Positions 23,552 to 35,121 of a stretch of DNA of 64,000 nt are shown here, piece after piece. The stretch is from Symsagittifera roscoffensis (taxonomy: Eukaryota > Xenacoelomorpha > Acoela > Convolutidae): positions 60,264,872-60,328,871 of the forward strand of contig NC_087068.1 in assembly GCF_963678635.1 (NCBI RefSeq), given 5' to 3'. The notes below the pieces were generated by a model, which searched no databases, had not been told where the DNA came from, and worked only from the letters and a program-made list of their open reading frames with translations. Position numbers and translations under genes: made by a program. The first letter of the stretch is position 1, and every line of letters starts with the position of its first letter.

Positions 23552-24463
23552 TCATCTCGCGTTTTTCGCCCTTGACGTACCAGACCCCGACGTATTTGAC
23601 ACCGCAAACTGTTTCAACAGTGCTTCTTCATCATCGGAGCTAATCACAATCTCCTCCCAAGCCTTCAGCTGTTCGTAGGATTGCATCCATTCCCTCTGCT
23701 CCTGCAATCTCTTCGCTTGATTGGACAAACTCTTCACCCTCGACTCTCGGTTCAAACAAAAGGAATTGTGAAGACTCAGGCTCATGTTCTTCGCCAAGTC
23801 TTCCTCTAGTATCGACTCTCTCGCATTGGTGTTATTTCTGGACACTCTACCAAATCTTTTCCACCCCGTCGTGATCGCATTTCGATGGATTAGCAGAGGT
23901 CTCTTGAAGACCTCCGGTCCTATCTCGGCCTGGAACTGTCGATACTCCTTTTGATATTTCCTCATGTGATCTTTCGTTACTATGTATAACCAAGATGTCA
24001 ACGTCGCTCGAAACCTAGGAAAGAACCTCAAGCGGCTCCATACGTGTCGTCTGAACTCCATTGGTATGGCAAATACCTTGAATGCAGTCTCAAACAACTC
24101 AAGTCTCCTGCTGTAATCTATTGCGTATATCGACTCCGCCGTTGGCGTCTTCGTTTCCCGATATTTCGTTACATTTTCTTCACTCCATCTTAGAGCCAGC
24201 ATCGTGCTCACCACCAAGAGCGTCACCTTTTGCCTGTGATCCGGTAGTCTTATCGACCGGACTTTTCCCACATCCCATACCAGGCAGAGGTTTGCTTGAT
24301 CCGGATACCACACCGTTCGTGCCAGACAGTGGCATGGGCATTCCCCATGTGTGATTTCAATGCTCCTAAGGTTGCGCTCTCCCGAGGCTTCCAGGAGAGG
24401 CTCGAGCTCCATCATCTTCTCGTGTATCGTATCGTTCTTCTCCATGTTTGGAGCACCACCCAC
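23552..24463 (-). CDS. Accessory region, C-terminal segment (unknown)
   Basis: About 304 residues. Features: HGECPCHCL cysteine/histidine cluster near the N-terminus, several aromatic-arginine helices (RHVWSRLRFFPRFRATL), and a coiled-coil-like QAKRLQEQREWMQSYEQLKAWEE before an acidic SSDDEE tail. No known domain recognised. It follows the 24,512-25,453 segment in the same frame after a stop near 24,464-24,514, so it may be the end of one long protein rather than a separate gene. Confidence 0.5.
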   Translation of the reverse strand: MGGAPNMEKNDTIHEKMMELEPLLEASGERNLRSIEITHGECPCHCLARTVWYPDQANLCLVWDVGKVRSIRLPDHRQKVTLLVVSTMLALRWSEENVTKYRETKTPTAESIYAIDYSRRLELFETAFKVFAIPMEFRRHVWSRLRFFPRFRATLTSWLYIVTKDHMRKYQKEYRQFQAEIGPEVFKRPLLIHRNAITTGWKRFGRVSRNNTNARESILEEDLAKNMSLSLHNSFCLNRESRVKSLSNQAKRLQEQREWMQSYEQLKAWEEIVISSDDEEALLKQFAVSNTSGSGTSRAKNAR

Positions 24464-24511
24464 CGATCACGTTTTGTCTCTCGTGGTCACTTGTGTTCTC
24501 ATTTTCCAAGC

Positions 24512-25453
24512 TCAAAAGCTCTTCCCCCAGATTTCACTCAACTCATCTCTCAGCTCTCTCGGCACTGTTCCTCGGATTTTTCTCAACAACCTGTGTGAGT
24601 GATGCGACATCCGAGCCAACCTTACGCACTTGGGCACCGAGATGGCTTTGTCTATCAATACTCTTTTGCTGGATACCTCCACCATCGCCATGTGCAGTGG
24701 GTAGTGTCTGCCGCACAGGTTGGCCATCACTGACCGTGCTAGGTAATTCGCATTTAAGGGCAGACCATAGGCTTCGCTCATGGGAAATCCCATTTCCGCC
24801 TTGAGATCAACGTTCCAGCTCCTGATGTGTTTTTGAGTCACCTGCAACACCCCAGGCCATGACTCCACGCTCAACGCAGTCACCAAATGGTGTTCAGACT
24901 CTAGCCTCTCCAGTGACTGCAGACTGCACATCCTTGAGAAGAATCCCAGAGCTGTTGCTATGTTCACCGTGGTACTCGCGTAACACTCCGCCACTATTTG
25001 TACCTCATTCTTCTCCCTCTCCGTGATGTCTTTAAACCAAGTGACTAGATGTTGTTTTTGAAAGGATTGTATCCTAACACATGATCGTCCATCACAGGTG
25101 TGCTCTCGACTCCCACACGTCGAATCCAGACAACTACCCGGCTCCATATTCCTTGCCGACCCTAGCTCATTCGTCTTTTCCCCTGACTCCTTCACCTGAG
25201 GTAAGATCAGTTTGTGCATTACACTCAATGTTGCTAGATCTTCACCTTCCGTCGGTGCTAACCTCACTCGCTCCATGATTTCTTCGATCAGGCTCGCGTG
25301 GGGATGTGGACACCAAAAGGGCCTTAGCAACTTCCACACCACTCCCAGATTCGTGATTAACATGCCATTGCCATTACCCAACTTCAGTTCAACTCTTTTA
25401 CTTGAGCGCGGTACGCTTATCACATCTGGTGTTTTCTCGAGAATCAATCCCAA
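24512..25453 (-). pseudogene. Accessory region segment (unknown)
   Basis: 313 residues. Contains PHPHASLIEEIMERV, a cysteine cluster (CLDSTCGSREHTCDGRSC) and a conserved-looking end with ANLCGRHYPLHMAMVEV and MSHHSHRLLRKIRG. No domain recognised. It overlaps the preceding segment (25,398-26,222) by 56 bases in a different frame, which fits a frameshifted single long protein. Confidence 0.45.
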
Positions 25454-26617
25454 ACTCGGTCTCTCTCTCTCTCTCCACTGCGTCTATTTCCACTATTTTA
25501 CCTGTCCAAAACTTCAGTAGCTCCGCTACCTCGTGGTTTCTGTGAGCGCCTCCGGCCTCTGAGTCCAAGAAGGGATTGAAGGCCATCCCCATTACTCCAG
25601 ACACGCACTGATATTCTCCTTTCTTATTGGGTGTCGAGTACTCCCCTGACGAGGCCAAGTTACGGTGTACGTCGTGTTCCTCCTCGAACTTCTTGTTGTA
25701 AAATCTCCGTATCTCGTCTAGCTTTCTGTGGCTCTCCAGAGATTGTCTGGAAACATCCTCCTTTTCTATCCCAGTACTCTGGTATACGATCAAGATGACT
25801 GTTGAGACTCTCGTTTCCACTGTCTTACTTCCGGTTGCTCTTTGGTGACATGCTGGGATGGTACTATCAGTCATCATTGACATTATCCACCCCAAGAAAC
25901 AGGTAGCATCTTTCCTCCTTGCCAGACTCAAGCCTGAATTATCCCTGGCAACGTGTTGCATCAGTATTTGATACACCTCTAGATTCTTGCCTCCCAATTT
26001 CAACTTGTCGTACGAGGTCAGTGTCTCTAACTCTATTCCCACCGGGCTCCACGCGAACATCAGTTGTCCTGCGGTTCTAATGAAGGAATTCGCCATCAAC
26101 GGCGATGCCGATGAGGATATCCTCATCGCTTCTTCAAAATGATCCACTGTCGAGCCACTCCACTGTCGAGCTTCTTTAGGCAGTCTTCCAGTTCTTTCAG
26201 TGTCTCGAGGGCCACCCACCACGGCCGGGAGGTGTTTCTCGTTCTATTCCTCTCAAGAGGATCACTCCTTACTTGCTTCCCAGTGGCCTGGTGCTCCTTT
26301 GAGAACCACTCTTTGCCAACATCCGCTTCCCGTGTCTGTCCGCTCGTTGAACCTCTTTTCATGTTCGTCTTCTGGGGCCTGAAATCTTCTTCAGATGTCG
26401 AGTTGGTGGAAACCTCAATTTCCTTTTCCATTTCGAGTGGTTTCCTGGGCTCGGAGCTACTCTTGTAGGCCGCAGTCTTGCACCGCGCCATGGGCGCCGT
26501 CTCCCTCAGGTTTTTCTCGGAGACCGCATCCGCCGAGGGACTACCCAATCCCTCTACCTCTCTCTTTCTCTTGCGAGACTTCACGTCTTTACTTGGGGGC
26601 GTTGCCGTTATCATCAC
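25398..26617 (-). pseudogene. Accessory region segment (unknown), frameshifted
   Basis: Two overlapping frames, 26,617-26,123 (basic, KSRKRKREVEG near its start, serine/lysine-rich) and 26,222-25,398 (MRISSSASPLMANSF, then ARRKDATCFLGWIMSMM). The switch lies near 26,130-26,200. No known domain. The downstream half is hydrophobic in places but has no clear membrane helix. Confidence 0.4.
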
Positions 26618-28238
26618 TGATTCGACTTACTTGTTTCCATCCAACACTTCCAACTCTTGCCTCCCCCTACTCGAGCGTTAAGGATATTAGTACTTTCAAT
26701 CATATTACTAGTCACAACCTTATCCCCTTTCACACCTTCAACTGTTTTATTGACAGTTTTTGTTTTCAGAGTAGAGCTGTCTTCACATTCATCATCTTTG
26801 GTCGCCGGTTGCGCCTTTCTCAATTCGACCATCTTGCATAGTAGTTCTTTCCTTGCTATCTCGTCCAGCCCGGTGGCCATCAGGACAGGTTCTCCAAACT
26901 TCACCACCGTATTCAACAGCTCTTCTTTGAAGTTGTCTAATGTAGTCTCGCCATTTACTTCTCGATTGAACTCTCTCAAGAACTCTCGCCAAGCGTCCTC
27001 ATCCAGAGTCTCTAGGAACATGGTCTTGTTTTCTTCGAAGGTGTTCCTTTCGCTCTCTTCCGTACTCAAGAGTATCATTCCCATGTTGGAAGTCTCGCTC
27101 ATCAGTGGCAAATCTAAATTCTTGTGGGTAGACGAGTTCAGAGGTGGTGTGGCAGTATGTGCCCAATCGTCTCCGCTCAGGTCATTAAGCAGTTCTTGAG
27201 CGGTGAAGTCCTCCTCGGCTGGTTTTGGCTCAGGCGTGTTTCCTACTTCCATTTCTTCGCCTGCCTCACTGAGAGTCTCATCCATGCTTTCCTCTTCTGA
27301 CTCTGCCTTCCTTCTCTCAAGTATTCTTTTGAATCGATCTTCTACAGGGCCGCTCCTTTTGTCTCCAGCGGTGCCCACCGACAGGGGTGATGGTGTCGTT
27401 GGATATGTTTTCCTGTATTCTGTCAGGGCCAAGTACAACGGGCCTGCTGCGTCCAGCTCCTTCCCCTCCTGTCTCATCTCCACCTGCTCGAGCCCGTAAG
27501 GTGCCCGGTATTTTCTTGTTGCAAACTTCATTTCATCTTTCAATGCATTGTGTCCTTCTTCAACGATAATCCTGCCATCGTCCCACACAGGCAACATGTT
27601 CTCCAATCCCGCCTGCTCAAGCGTTCTCAAGACTTCTCGGACCTCGAAATTCGGGGGCATCGAGCCTCTCATCTTCTTCGCTTGAGTCGTCCATGAGTTT
27701 ATTTTTATCTCACTAGTGTGAAAACAAACTGCTGCAGTGTAGCCAATGAACTGGGGATCCCAGCCATTAGTGAACCCTTTTTGCTGCTCTTCCGCCGCTG
27801 CTCTCGCGAATGGGGAGGGGACCACCAGGAGACTGTTCATTCCTAGGGTCGTTCTCCTGACCGTTGGGAACTCGGGACGGTTGTTGGCAAGATCTCTTTT
27901 TCCAGTATTGTCTCTAGCTCCCTTTTCACCAACTCGAAGCTTTTCTTTCACGCGGGAATCCTCAAGATCTCCTGTCCATTATCCAGAACTTGGGATAAGT
28001 CTCGATGGGGCCTTCGCGTTTGCCTCCCATCCTACACTGTAGTTGTCCTCGGAAACTGTCCACCATCAGCTCCGGATCCTTCACTTTTCCGAAGAGTACA
28101 CCGGATTATCCCCATTGGGTCCGATCTCATCGCCAGGCACAGGTCGGTCAACAGAGGCATGCCACCATTCACTTTCCTCCATTCCTCTCTCGTCTTCGGA
28201 TTCTTCTCTTCACCAGTCATGTATCGATTCTGCATCAA
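26614..28238 (-). pseudogene. Accessory region segment (unknown), acidic centre
   Basis: Main frame 27,951-26,614 (445 residues) with upstream coding-like sequence 28,238-28,032 in another frame. Features: TVRRTTLGMNSLLVV, a middle rich in Glu (ESEEESMDETLSEAGEEME), then a helical FLETLDEDAWREFLREFNRE. No domain recognised. Probably part of the same long protein as its neighbours. Confidence 0.45.
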
Positions 28239-28280
28239 AAGTTACTCTACTAGCAGCGTGTTCAGCCCTGCTGCACTCCT

Positions 28281-29222
28281 CTATGAATAAGTGTCGATGC
28301 TCGAGTGGGTTTTCCTCATCGACAGGGGCTCGCCATATTTCATTAATCGATGAAATGACACTAGTTCACCATGGGTCAGGAGTACCAGTGCTAGATATCC
28401 GTCAATCCGGAGTGTTTCCACGCCCCGACTGAACATATAGGCTGGAGCCATGTTAAATAAGTACCTCGGGTAAACCAGGTATAGTGCCAACAGCAGGCCT
28501 ATGGGCACGCTCAGTATCTCTTGTACAAAGGCCCCAAAAATGGTCTCCTTTGCACAAAACACTCCAGCCATGAACTCTTTCCCCCAAAAAGGACTCAGGA
28601 ACTTGAGAATATTGTGATCCCTTCTCGTCCTCAGCTCGCCCTTCGCGTGCTCCCTCCAGAATCCTCCAATTGTGACCTCGTTTGCAGCTGTGACGAACCT
28701 GGTCACTGTAATTTCCCTATCCTCGGCCACTTCCAACTGCTTCTCAAGAAAACTCTAGATTTGCTTCACGAGAGGTGGGGCATTCTCCTTTGTCTTATCC
28801 GTAGCGTTCTCCAGCCTTGGTGTCAGGAACGGCCACCAGCCTCTCTCTTGCGTTAGTCGATACACCATCGACTCCAGTTGCTTCTCCGTTGCAGCCACGT
28901 TCTTTCTTTCATTGCTCGGCCCTCTGGTCCTACTATCGGAACTCGAGATTGTCAAATCCATGCTCCGAAACCACAAGCTGGCCGTCAAGTGACTTATTAA
29001 CGGATGGTCGTCTCCGATGACCGGACTGAACTTGAGCTGTCTGGCGAAGTTCGATATCTCTATCCAGAGGACCTCGTCCAACACAATGAGGATATCTGCT
29101 AATTCATAAAGGCCCTCAACGCGTGGGACACGTCCGCCCATGCCTCCGCCAGTTCCGACTTGCGAAGCCTCAAGTTCGTCGGTTCCAGCTCTCGATTGGG
29201 AGCTGCCATCAGGATCCGCCAC
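28281..29222 (-). pseudogene. Accessory region segment with one stop, hydrophobic stretch
   Basis: Frames 29,222-28,755 and 28,736-28,281 are in register and separated only by a TAG near 28,755. The second part has SVPIGLLLALYLVYP followed by RYLFNMAPAYMFSRG, which might be a membrane-associated helix. Other blocks: LADILIVLDEVLWIEISNF and GWWPFLTPRLENA. Function unknown. Confidence 0.45.
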
Positions 29223-30118
29223 TCATTCCCCTCGGCTATTAAGATCAGAACTGCGTACACGAATTGCAGAGCGGGAGGCATGCTCGCGTATCCGGGGGAT
29301 GGCGTGAAGACCACTCTCGTCTTGGACCCAAATCGGGAACTGATATTCTCTTGTACCTCGCTCATTGCGGCAAATAAGTTCTGGATAGACTCCCAGATTT
29401 TCTTTGGCGCCGGCTCATAACCTTTGAGCTGCTCAAGAAGTCCTGTCGCATGCAGGTGATCATTCATCCCTGCAAACAGCAACAACTCTGGCTCACAAGG
29501 CATCTCTGACTTTATTGCAACCACCAAGGTCAACATTTGGTTCAATTCAGCATCCGGCAGCGAATATACCAGGGTTTCCAGGCAGAATAACTTGGGTGAC
29601 GTTCCCTCGAAGTCCGACCCTGCCACAATAATCACCCTCGCGGCAGCTGGATCCGCCCTGTCGTAAATCGCCAGTGTCTTGGCCAACTGGGCACTCCCGT
29701 AGGGTTTCCCGTATCTTGGGTCGTCTACCAACCCCGCACTTTCGTAAGCAGCATCCGGCAGTTCCATCTCTTTCGGATCCAGTAGCTTGTCTACTACCCT
29801 CAGCTGCGCGGGGGTTGCCAGCTTGATTCTGGCAATACTGGTTCGGTGCTTAGGGGGCTCCACAATGAGTCCCGTACTCCCCAGCAACTTGAGAGGTCTG
29901 TAATTAATGGGTCCCATGATTGATCTTGTGGGAATCCCAGTCAGATCCGCCGTTTCCATCATTCTTGCTCTTGAGAAATGCGTCTCGTGAGCCTTCAACC
30001 AGTCCACACACTGGAGCCTGCCCAAATTCTCGTGTGACACCTCCTCGAGACCCAGAACCTCCGCCAACTCTTGCTTACACTCCAGATCCTCCAAAACCAG
30101 CGCTGTCACCTTCTCTAA
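29099..30118 (-). CDS. SGNH-like module 2
   Basis: 336 residues. The blocks VIIVAGSDFEGTSP, LLLFAGMNDHLHATG and VVFTPSPGYASMP follow the spacing of an SGNH/GDSL fold: strand-GxD, strand-GxND-like, strand-SPG. The catalytic serine position is not obvious (GSDF rather than GDS), so it may be non-catalytic. It follows the previous segment in the same frame after a single TAA at about 30,118, implying one original polyprotein. Nothing here says what substrate it acts on. Confidence 0.55.
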   Translation of the reverse strand, partial: LEKVTALVLEDLECKQELAEVLGLEEVSHENLGRLQCVDWLKAHETHFSRARMMETADLTGIPTRSIMGPINYRPLKLLGSTGLIVEPPKHRTSIARIKLATPAQLRVVDKLLDPKEMELPDAAYESAGLVDDPRYGKPYGSAQLAKTLAIYDRADPAAARVIIVAGSDFEGTSPKLFCLETLVYSLPDAELNQMLTLVVAIKSEMPCEPELLLFAGMNDHLHATGLLEQLKGYEPAPKKIWESIQNLFAAMSEVQENISSRFGSKTRVVFTPSPGYASMPPALQFVYAVLILIAEGNEWRILMAAPNRELEPTNLRLRKSELAEAWADVSHALRAFMN

Positions 30119-31296
30119 TTATCTCATCCGGCTTGTTTCCGCCGGCCTCTCCGCCCTCTTGCCTTCCACTACCACCACCGAGGACACTGCTGAACTTTGA
30201 GGCGTTGGCGACATCGCCTCATCAGCCTCCATTGGTACAGAACCTGGTAGCCTAGTATGACTACTCCTCGAGCTGTATCTAGAATCGATTCTGGCCCCAA
30301 GGCGACTGAACAGATCTCTTGAGGCAAGAAAAGGAGGGTTTGGGGTGGACCGATTGTGAATTGGGCCGTCTCGAGCAAATCTGCCTCCAATGCACTTATG
30401 TGCCTTTGGAAAACATCGTTCAGCCATTCCACTCCCTTAGGCCTATCGAAATGTATTCCATCTGAAGATGCATCGTTGGGGAAGGACCGCTCCATTTGCT
30501 CTGCTACATCCAATAGCTTGATGGGAAGGACACTATTCTGGTGTATTTGCCGGATTACCTCGTTCAGGTTCCGCACCTTTGTATTCATCTCCAGTGCGTG
30601 TTGGTCGAACTTCATATTATAAGGGACAGTGCAAACTGTCAGTACAGCGGGATCCATTTGAATCCGTAGCTCCTCGAGGATACAGCTCAACTTATCATGT
30701 AATCTCATGACCTTCCTTGCTTCACCCCTGGACAGGTCATTAGTTCCAACCATCAAGGTCACCGTAGATACTCTTGTCATCCCTAGCATCTCGAGTGATG
30801 CCAATATCTGTGGTGTCGCGGCTCCAGAGAAACTCAGGATCCCAGTCTGCCAATGTAATTGAATCCGGGTCTTCACCCGCAGCAGGCTGTCCCCTATAAT
30901 GAGGTCCACTGTGCCCTCCGGCACACGTGGCTGTGTATGGTATTCCACCCAGGCCGCGTCATGGAAACAATCCCTCCTGACTCTTTGTGCCGCACTCCAT
31001 TGCATGCGATTGTGCCTGTGATACCTGCCTTCGGTGTTTTTCTTATAACTTGCAATCACCACGCTCCTGACATGTTGCTTACTCCACGTCGAGGGTAGCT
31101 CCACTCTTACTGGACTCTCACGACTTCTTAGTTGTAGTCTCTCGTTTAATTCCTTCAGACGTGACGAGCTGCCGCTCACCTGACTGCCGCTCGGGTTGAA
31201 CTCGAGGTATACGTAGGCAGTGCGACGTCCATTAATGGATGTATCAATTGTGTCTCTAGGCCACGCAGGGATGACGTTGACTCGGTCGGTATCCAT
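30119..31296 (-). pseudogene. SGNH/GDSL hydrolase-like module 1
   Basis: Shows the SGNH blocks in order: IIGDSLLR (nucleophile serine), a glycine segment FSGAATPQ, MVGTNDLSRG (Asn block), and SSDGIHFDRPKG with the Asp-x-x-His pair. All four signature residues are present, so the fold and possibly esterase-type activity are credible. The frame shifts near 30,350 and then runs to 30,119. Such hydrolases are seen in some animal retroelements; a role such as lipid or sugar-ester cleavage cannot be told from sequence. Confidence 0.68.
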
Positions 31297-32138
31297 ACCT
31301 CCAACCCCTCACTCATGTGTTCTCGAGCCACGCGGTCCAGGTTAAGTCGTCTCCTTGATTTGGGGGCTTCGTCCACCTCCTTACGTGACTCTGGCCTTGA
31401 GCCTGTAACTATTCGCTCTTTGGGCCTGGCTTCCTTTTGCATACCGAGCTCGCGCTGTCGCTGCTGGATCCTCTCAAGTTCTGATTTCAGCTGTTCACAA
31501 TTCGCGGCATTCTCTCGCACCCTTTGTTCTTGCTGGTGCTCGGCCTTCAGCATCTCAAGTGTTCTCTGCGCTTGGTCCCTTTCGATGACCGCCTGGTCCC
31601 TCTCCAGGTTAGCCTGATCTCTATCGAACTTCGCTTGATCCCGGCCGACGTTCGCCTTGTTCCTCTCCCTCTGTATCCTCTCAAGTTCTTTCTTCAGAGC
31701 ACTGAGGTCCGGATACGCCTCTTCCGTTTGCTGCGCTCGTGTCATAGATGGTGTATTGCTCGTGCTCTGGCCCGCTGATCTTGCTGATGGTCTGATCGGT
31801 AGTGGGAACTCCCCTGCGCCATACTCGGTGTCATTGCCCAAGCCAGGGTTCCTTGCCAAGTCGAATCCCCTTATTCCTCCATACACGTTCCAGGACAGCC
31901 ATCTGGTTTGCTCTTGGTTGGATATTCCCTCATTGGTGTAGCCGACCATCAAGAGAGCTTCTGTCGCAGACTCCCTGCATTCACCCTGTTCTTCTAGCTG
32001 GAGGATGGCGTTCAGCATCACCGCCAGTCTCTCCTTCACTTGGGTGTAATCAAGATCCCTCAGGCGTCTGTATAGTTGATCAAGCGTGGGCCTCTTCAGG
32101 GCTGCGGGCATGGACTTCCAGAACCGTTCTGCCATCAT
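31176..32138 (-). CDS. Accessory protein with long coiled coil
   Basis: 320 residues from ATG at 32,138. The N-terminal 115 residues are globular-looking (LYRRLRDLDYTQVKERL, LSWNVYGGIRGFDLARN). Residues about 145-240 are a coiled coil with heptad-like repeats (RDQAKFDRDQANLERDQA). The end is basic then serine-rich. It opens a new coding block 440 bases after the macro-domain frame, preceded by short repeats, so it likely starts from its own message or splice. The last 120 bases overlap the SGNH frame. Confidence 0.6.
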   Translation of the reverse strand: MMAERFWKSMPAALKRPTLDQLYRRLRDLDYTQVKERLAVMLNAILQLEEQGECRESATEALLMVGYTNEGISNQEQTRWLSWNVYGGIRGFDLARNPGLGNDTEYGAGEFPLPIRPSARSAGQSTSNTPSMTRAQQTEEAYPDLSALKKELERIQRERNKANVGRDQAKFDRDQANLERDQAVIERDQAQRTLEMLKAEHQQEQRVRENAANCEQLKSELERIQQRQRELGMQKEARPKERIVTGSRPESRKEVDEAPKSRRRLNLDRVAREHMSEGLEVWIPTESTSSLRGLETQLIHPLMDVALPTYTSSSTRAAVR

Positions 32139-32578
32139 TTCTATGATTTATAGATGATCTTGAGTATTAATCAATTTGTGAATTACCGTACCGTATCGAC
32201 TTGAGTATTACCGTACCGACTTGAGTATTACCGTACCGACTTGAATTTTACCGTACCGAACCAACTAGAGTACTTGAGAAATATCTTTTTGCAAATATCT
32301 TTTGCAAGCGTTGATGATCACGAGTTTGTTCAAGACCTTCTTTTTTCTCTTTCACTTGAGTGTGGTTGAATTGTCAACTTATCCTTTTCATTCTACTAAA
32401 GTAATTCAATTGGGAAACTTCTATGAGCATGCAGATTCATTTTATGTTTTAGCACCGTCAATTTTCTAAAATTCTATTGTCATGCCAATCGCGTTTTAAG
32501 ATCCTTTTACCTGTGCCGTGCCCCAATACCCAACTTGTGACCCCTTCATACCCAACTCGAGACACCCATGTACCCGAC
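32139..32578 (-). other. Non-coding gap with 20-bp tandem repeat
   Basis: Separates pol/macro from the accessory ORF block. At 32,181-32,260 the words ATTACCGTACCGACTTGA repeat about four times. May hold a splice site or internal promoter; none is clear. Confidence 0.55.
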
Positions 32579-33154
32579 TCAGGCGATGCTCAAGTAGTAT
32601 TTCTTGTGCAGATGTACTATTATCTCTGTTTCTGCGAAGAACACGTGCAGGATAGCATATAGTTCCCTTGGGCTCAACTTGCCCCTGTTTGGGACAAAGA
32701 CCGGCATTGAGACCTCCGTTATCCTTCTTTCAATCATGAAGTCTCGTAGTCTTGTTAGTGCCAACATCACGTGTTCAGGGTCGATCGTGTTCCTGTCATT
32801 GACCCTCGTCACCAGGAAGCACAGGTACTTGCCTGGGACTTGCGCTACTGATGGGGGAAGCGCCGCCATTCCTCCCAGCCCCGGTCTCTGTCTGAATAGA
32901 AACTCCACGTTCTGGTATTCTCTCTGGAAGTCGGCCTCCAGTCTTGACTTGAAATTCATGTCCGCCGTGATACAGATCGCGCTAGTCCTGTTTGACAGGA
33001 TGAAGTCGCTATCCGTTATCATTATGTTTTCCGAGTACTCATTGGGTATTTCAAATTTCGTTTTGAAATTCCGACCTATGGTAGGCTCTGGCTCTTCTTC
33101 ATCCAGTTCCAATTCGCTCGTTTCTCTCACTTCCCTGAGTTTCTTTATCATCAA
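32579..33154 (-). CDS. Macro-domain-like (Poa1p-type) protein downstream of pol
   Basis: 191 residues, about 150 of them fitting a macro (ADP-ribose-binding) fold: SAICITADMNFKSRLEADF as the first nucleotide-contact segment, GLGGMAALPPS, YLCFLVTRVNDR, a helix MLALTRLRDFMIE, then VSMPVFVPNRGKLSPRELY and a final strand-helix. Conserved glycines expected in active macro domains are partly altered. In this lineage it appears to be the C-terminal end of Pol or a small ORF after it. Macro domains bind or remove ADP-ribose; activity here is untested. Confidence 0.55.
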   Translation of the reverse strand: MMIKKLREVRETSELELDEEEPEPTIGRNFKTKFEIPNEYSENIMITDSDFILSNRTSAICITADMNFKSRLEADFQREYQNVEFLFRQRPGLGGMAALPPSVAQVPGKYLCFLVTRVNDRNTIDPEHVMLALTRLRDFMIERRITEVSMPVFVPNRGKLSPRELYAILHVFFAETEIIVHLHKKYYLSIA

Positions 33155-33174
33155 ATTTTCGGTGTGGTTAAGTC

Positions 33175-33504
33175 CTACGCCACTCCCCGGACAAAAATAT
33201 TTATCGACGTCCCCGTCGATGATGCTGGGTCTGAATTATCTGGCGGAATGTCGTGCGGCCTATCTGTTGCCGTCCAGCCGAAGAGGGTATCCTCTGTTTT
33301 CTTGTGTTTTTTCGCTGACACGTCGACTTTTTGGATGCTCTGCCCTTTGCAGTTTTCGTTCTTGACATCGCGCATCGATTCTAGTAACTTCAAGTTTGTA
33401 TTCCCCTCCTCTCTATCTCGCTCTATTCCAGATCCGTCTCTAGTTCTGGTGTCGAGTAGTCTTCCTGCGGCTAATGCCACCATCATCAATAACTTGCCAT
33501 TCAT
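33175..33504 (-). pseudogene. Linker between integrase tail and macro domain
   Basis: Charged, lysine/asparagine-rich reading continuing pol after a frame change near 33,450 and before another near 33,170. No domain. Included because it bridges two recognised parts of the same original polyprotein. Confidence 0.4.
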
Positions 33505-35121
33505 CTTCGGCTTCTAGTTCGCCCGCACTCAGTAGTTCTTCGCCTAATTTGTCTGGCTGTATCTTATCAACCAAGAAGTCATCCCCGTACCTGTTGTACC
33601 TCATGCCTGTCCGTTTACTATAACCAGTCCTGGTCCCCGGTGTTGTTGGTCGATCTGGCTCCATCCAATTTGGCACTTCGTTTTGCTCCGGATCGTTCCA
33701 GTCCTCCTCTACAAACGATCCTGCTTCAGAGTCTGCCTCTATCTTTTCATTGTCGTCCAAACTCAAGTTCTCGTTGCCATCATTTTTCTCTCTGGTGCCT
33801 TTTTCGTTTACTTCACACGCTGGCTCTACCACTAGGTACTCAAGACCCTCCATGTCCTTTGGTATACACCAGTCCTCTGGGGACGGGACGTGAGGCTTCA
33901 GATTTTCATAATGTGCTGCTCGCCCAGTACTCAAGCGGTAGAACCGTCCTTGTTGATGTACTTCCGTTATCATGAATGGTTCTCTCCATTTCTTGAGTAG
34001 TTTCTTTGTCCCTTTGGGCGGTATGACATTTTGAAAGACCCACACGTACTGGTCCACCTCATATGGCTTTGCTTGTAATATCTTTTCATCATATTTCTTG
34101 CGCTGTCTCATTTTCGCTTGCGCAGTGTTCCTCCTGCATAGCTTGTTTAGTTCCTGCTGCATCCTGATCGCTTCTTTCACGTATGCTTGAGGCGACGTCC
34201 TTTTCCCTTCGTATTACGGGTAAAAGAATGTCAGGGGCATTGCTCTCTCCCTGCCCGTCAACATCATATATGGACTGATGCCCGTTGTTGAGTGTTGCAT
34301 ACTGTTGTAGGCCCCCACGACTTGCGGCAGATATTTATCCCAATCCGTCATGTATCTTGAGCAGTATACCCTCAACATATTAACCGACGTTCTGTTCTGT
34401 CTCTCTACCAGCCCATTGGTCTGGGGATGGTAGGTTGTCGAGTGTGCTTGAGCAATGTGCGATCTCTTCATCAATTTTTTTTGTCAAGTCCCCCACAAAA
34501 GCTTTGCCGTTGTCCGACTGAAAAGTAAATTGGACAACTATACCGTGATATCCAATGCGTTATCAGGTGGTCACATGTCTCCTCGGCTGAGGCTGTCTGA
34601 CACGGAACCGCTTCTGCCAATTTTGTGAAGTGATCTATTATAACCAGTATCTGGTTATATCCCGACTCCGTCATGCAGATCTTTTGATGGTCTATCTGCA
34701 CCCTCTCGTTGAACTCCGAGCTCTCAACGGACTTAAGTGGGAACTTCATCTTCATTGGATCTTTTACTTGGAGGCATTCCAGGCAGGCATGCACCCATCT
34801 CTCGCAAGCTTTCCTCAATCCTGGCCAATCAAACCTGTGAAGTATTCTTTGTTGCACTTTGTCTATCCCCTGGTGCCCCATCTGATCGTGCGATCTGAAT
34901 AGCACCTCTTTCTGATACAACTGTGGTAATATGATGAGGTTGTGCTTGTGTAATATCTTCTCCTCATCTTTTCTCTTGCACGCTACCACCCCGTCAGCTG
35001 TGTGATAGAGTAAATCTTTCTTTTCCTTGTAGAACTGGCTCAAGATCCTGTAGCTGTCTTCTTCGAGTTCCCCTTTCTCCTTGGACCCCGTCCGGATCCA
35101 TTTGGAGAGGTTACTTGTCAT
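33440..35121 (-). pseudogene. Integrase of the giant retroelement
   Basis: HHCC finger (HDQMGHQGIDKVQQ ... CLEC, about 34,890-34,785), core beginning VQIDHQKI with the first aspartate, then a frameshift near 34,500 at the second aspartate block. The core resumes with HPQTNGLVERQNRT carrying the glutamate (34,474-34,214). A stop near 34,214 and another frame follow, with the C-terminal domain EVDQYVWVFQNVIPPKG ... KKWREPFMI and HYENLKPH (34,180-33,440), then a long acidic tail. Recognisable as Ty3/gypsy integrase, inactive because of at least two frame breaks. Confidence 0.82.

Noticed and set aside
26657-27199. Long plus-strand open frame opposite the accessory region, and similar ones at 32,604-33,365, 24,082-24,804 and 35,115-35,585
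   Set aside because: Serine/leucine-rich mirror frames of real minus-strand coding sequence with no domain or start context.
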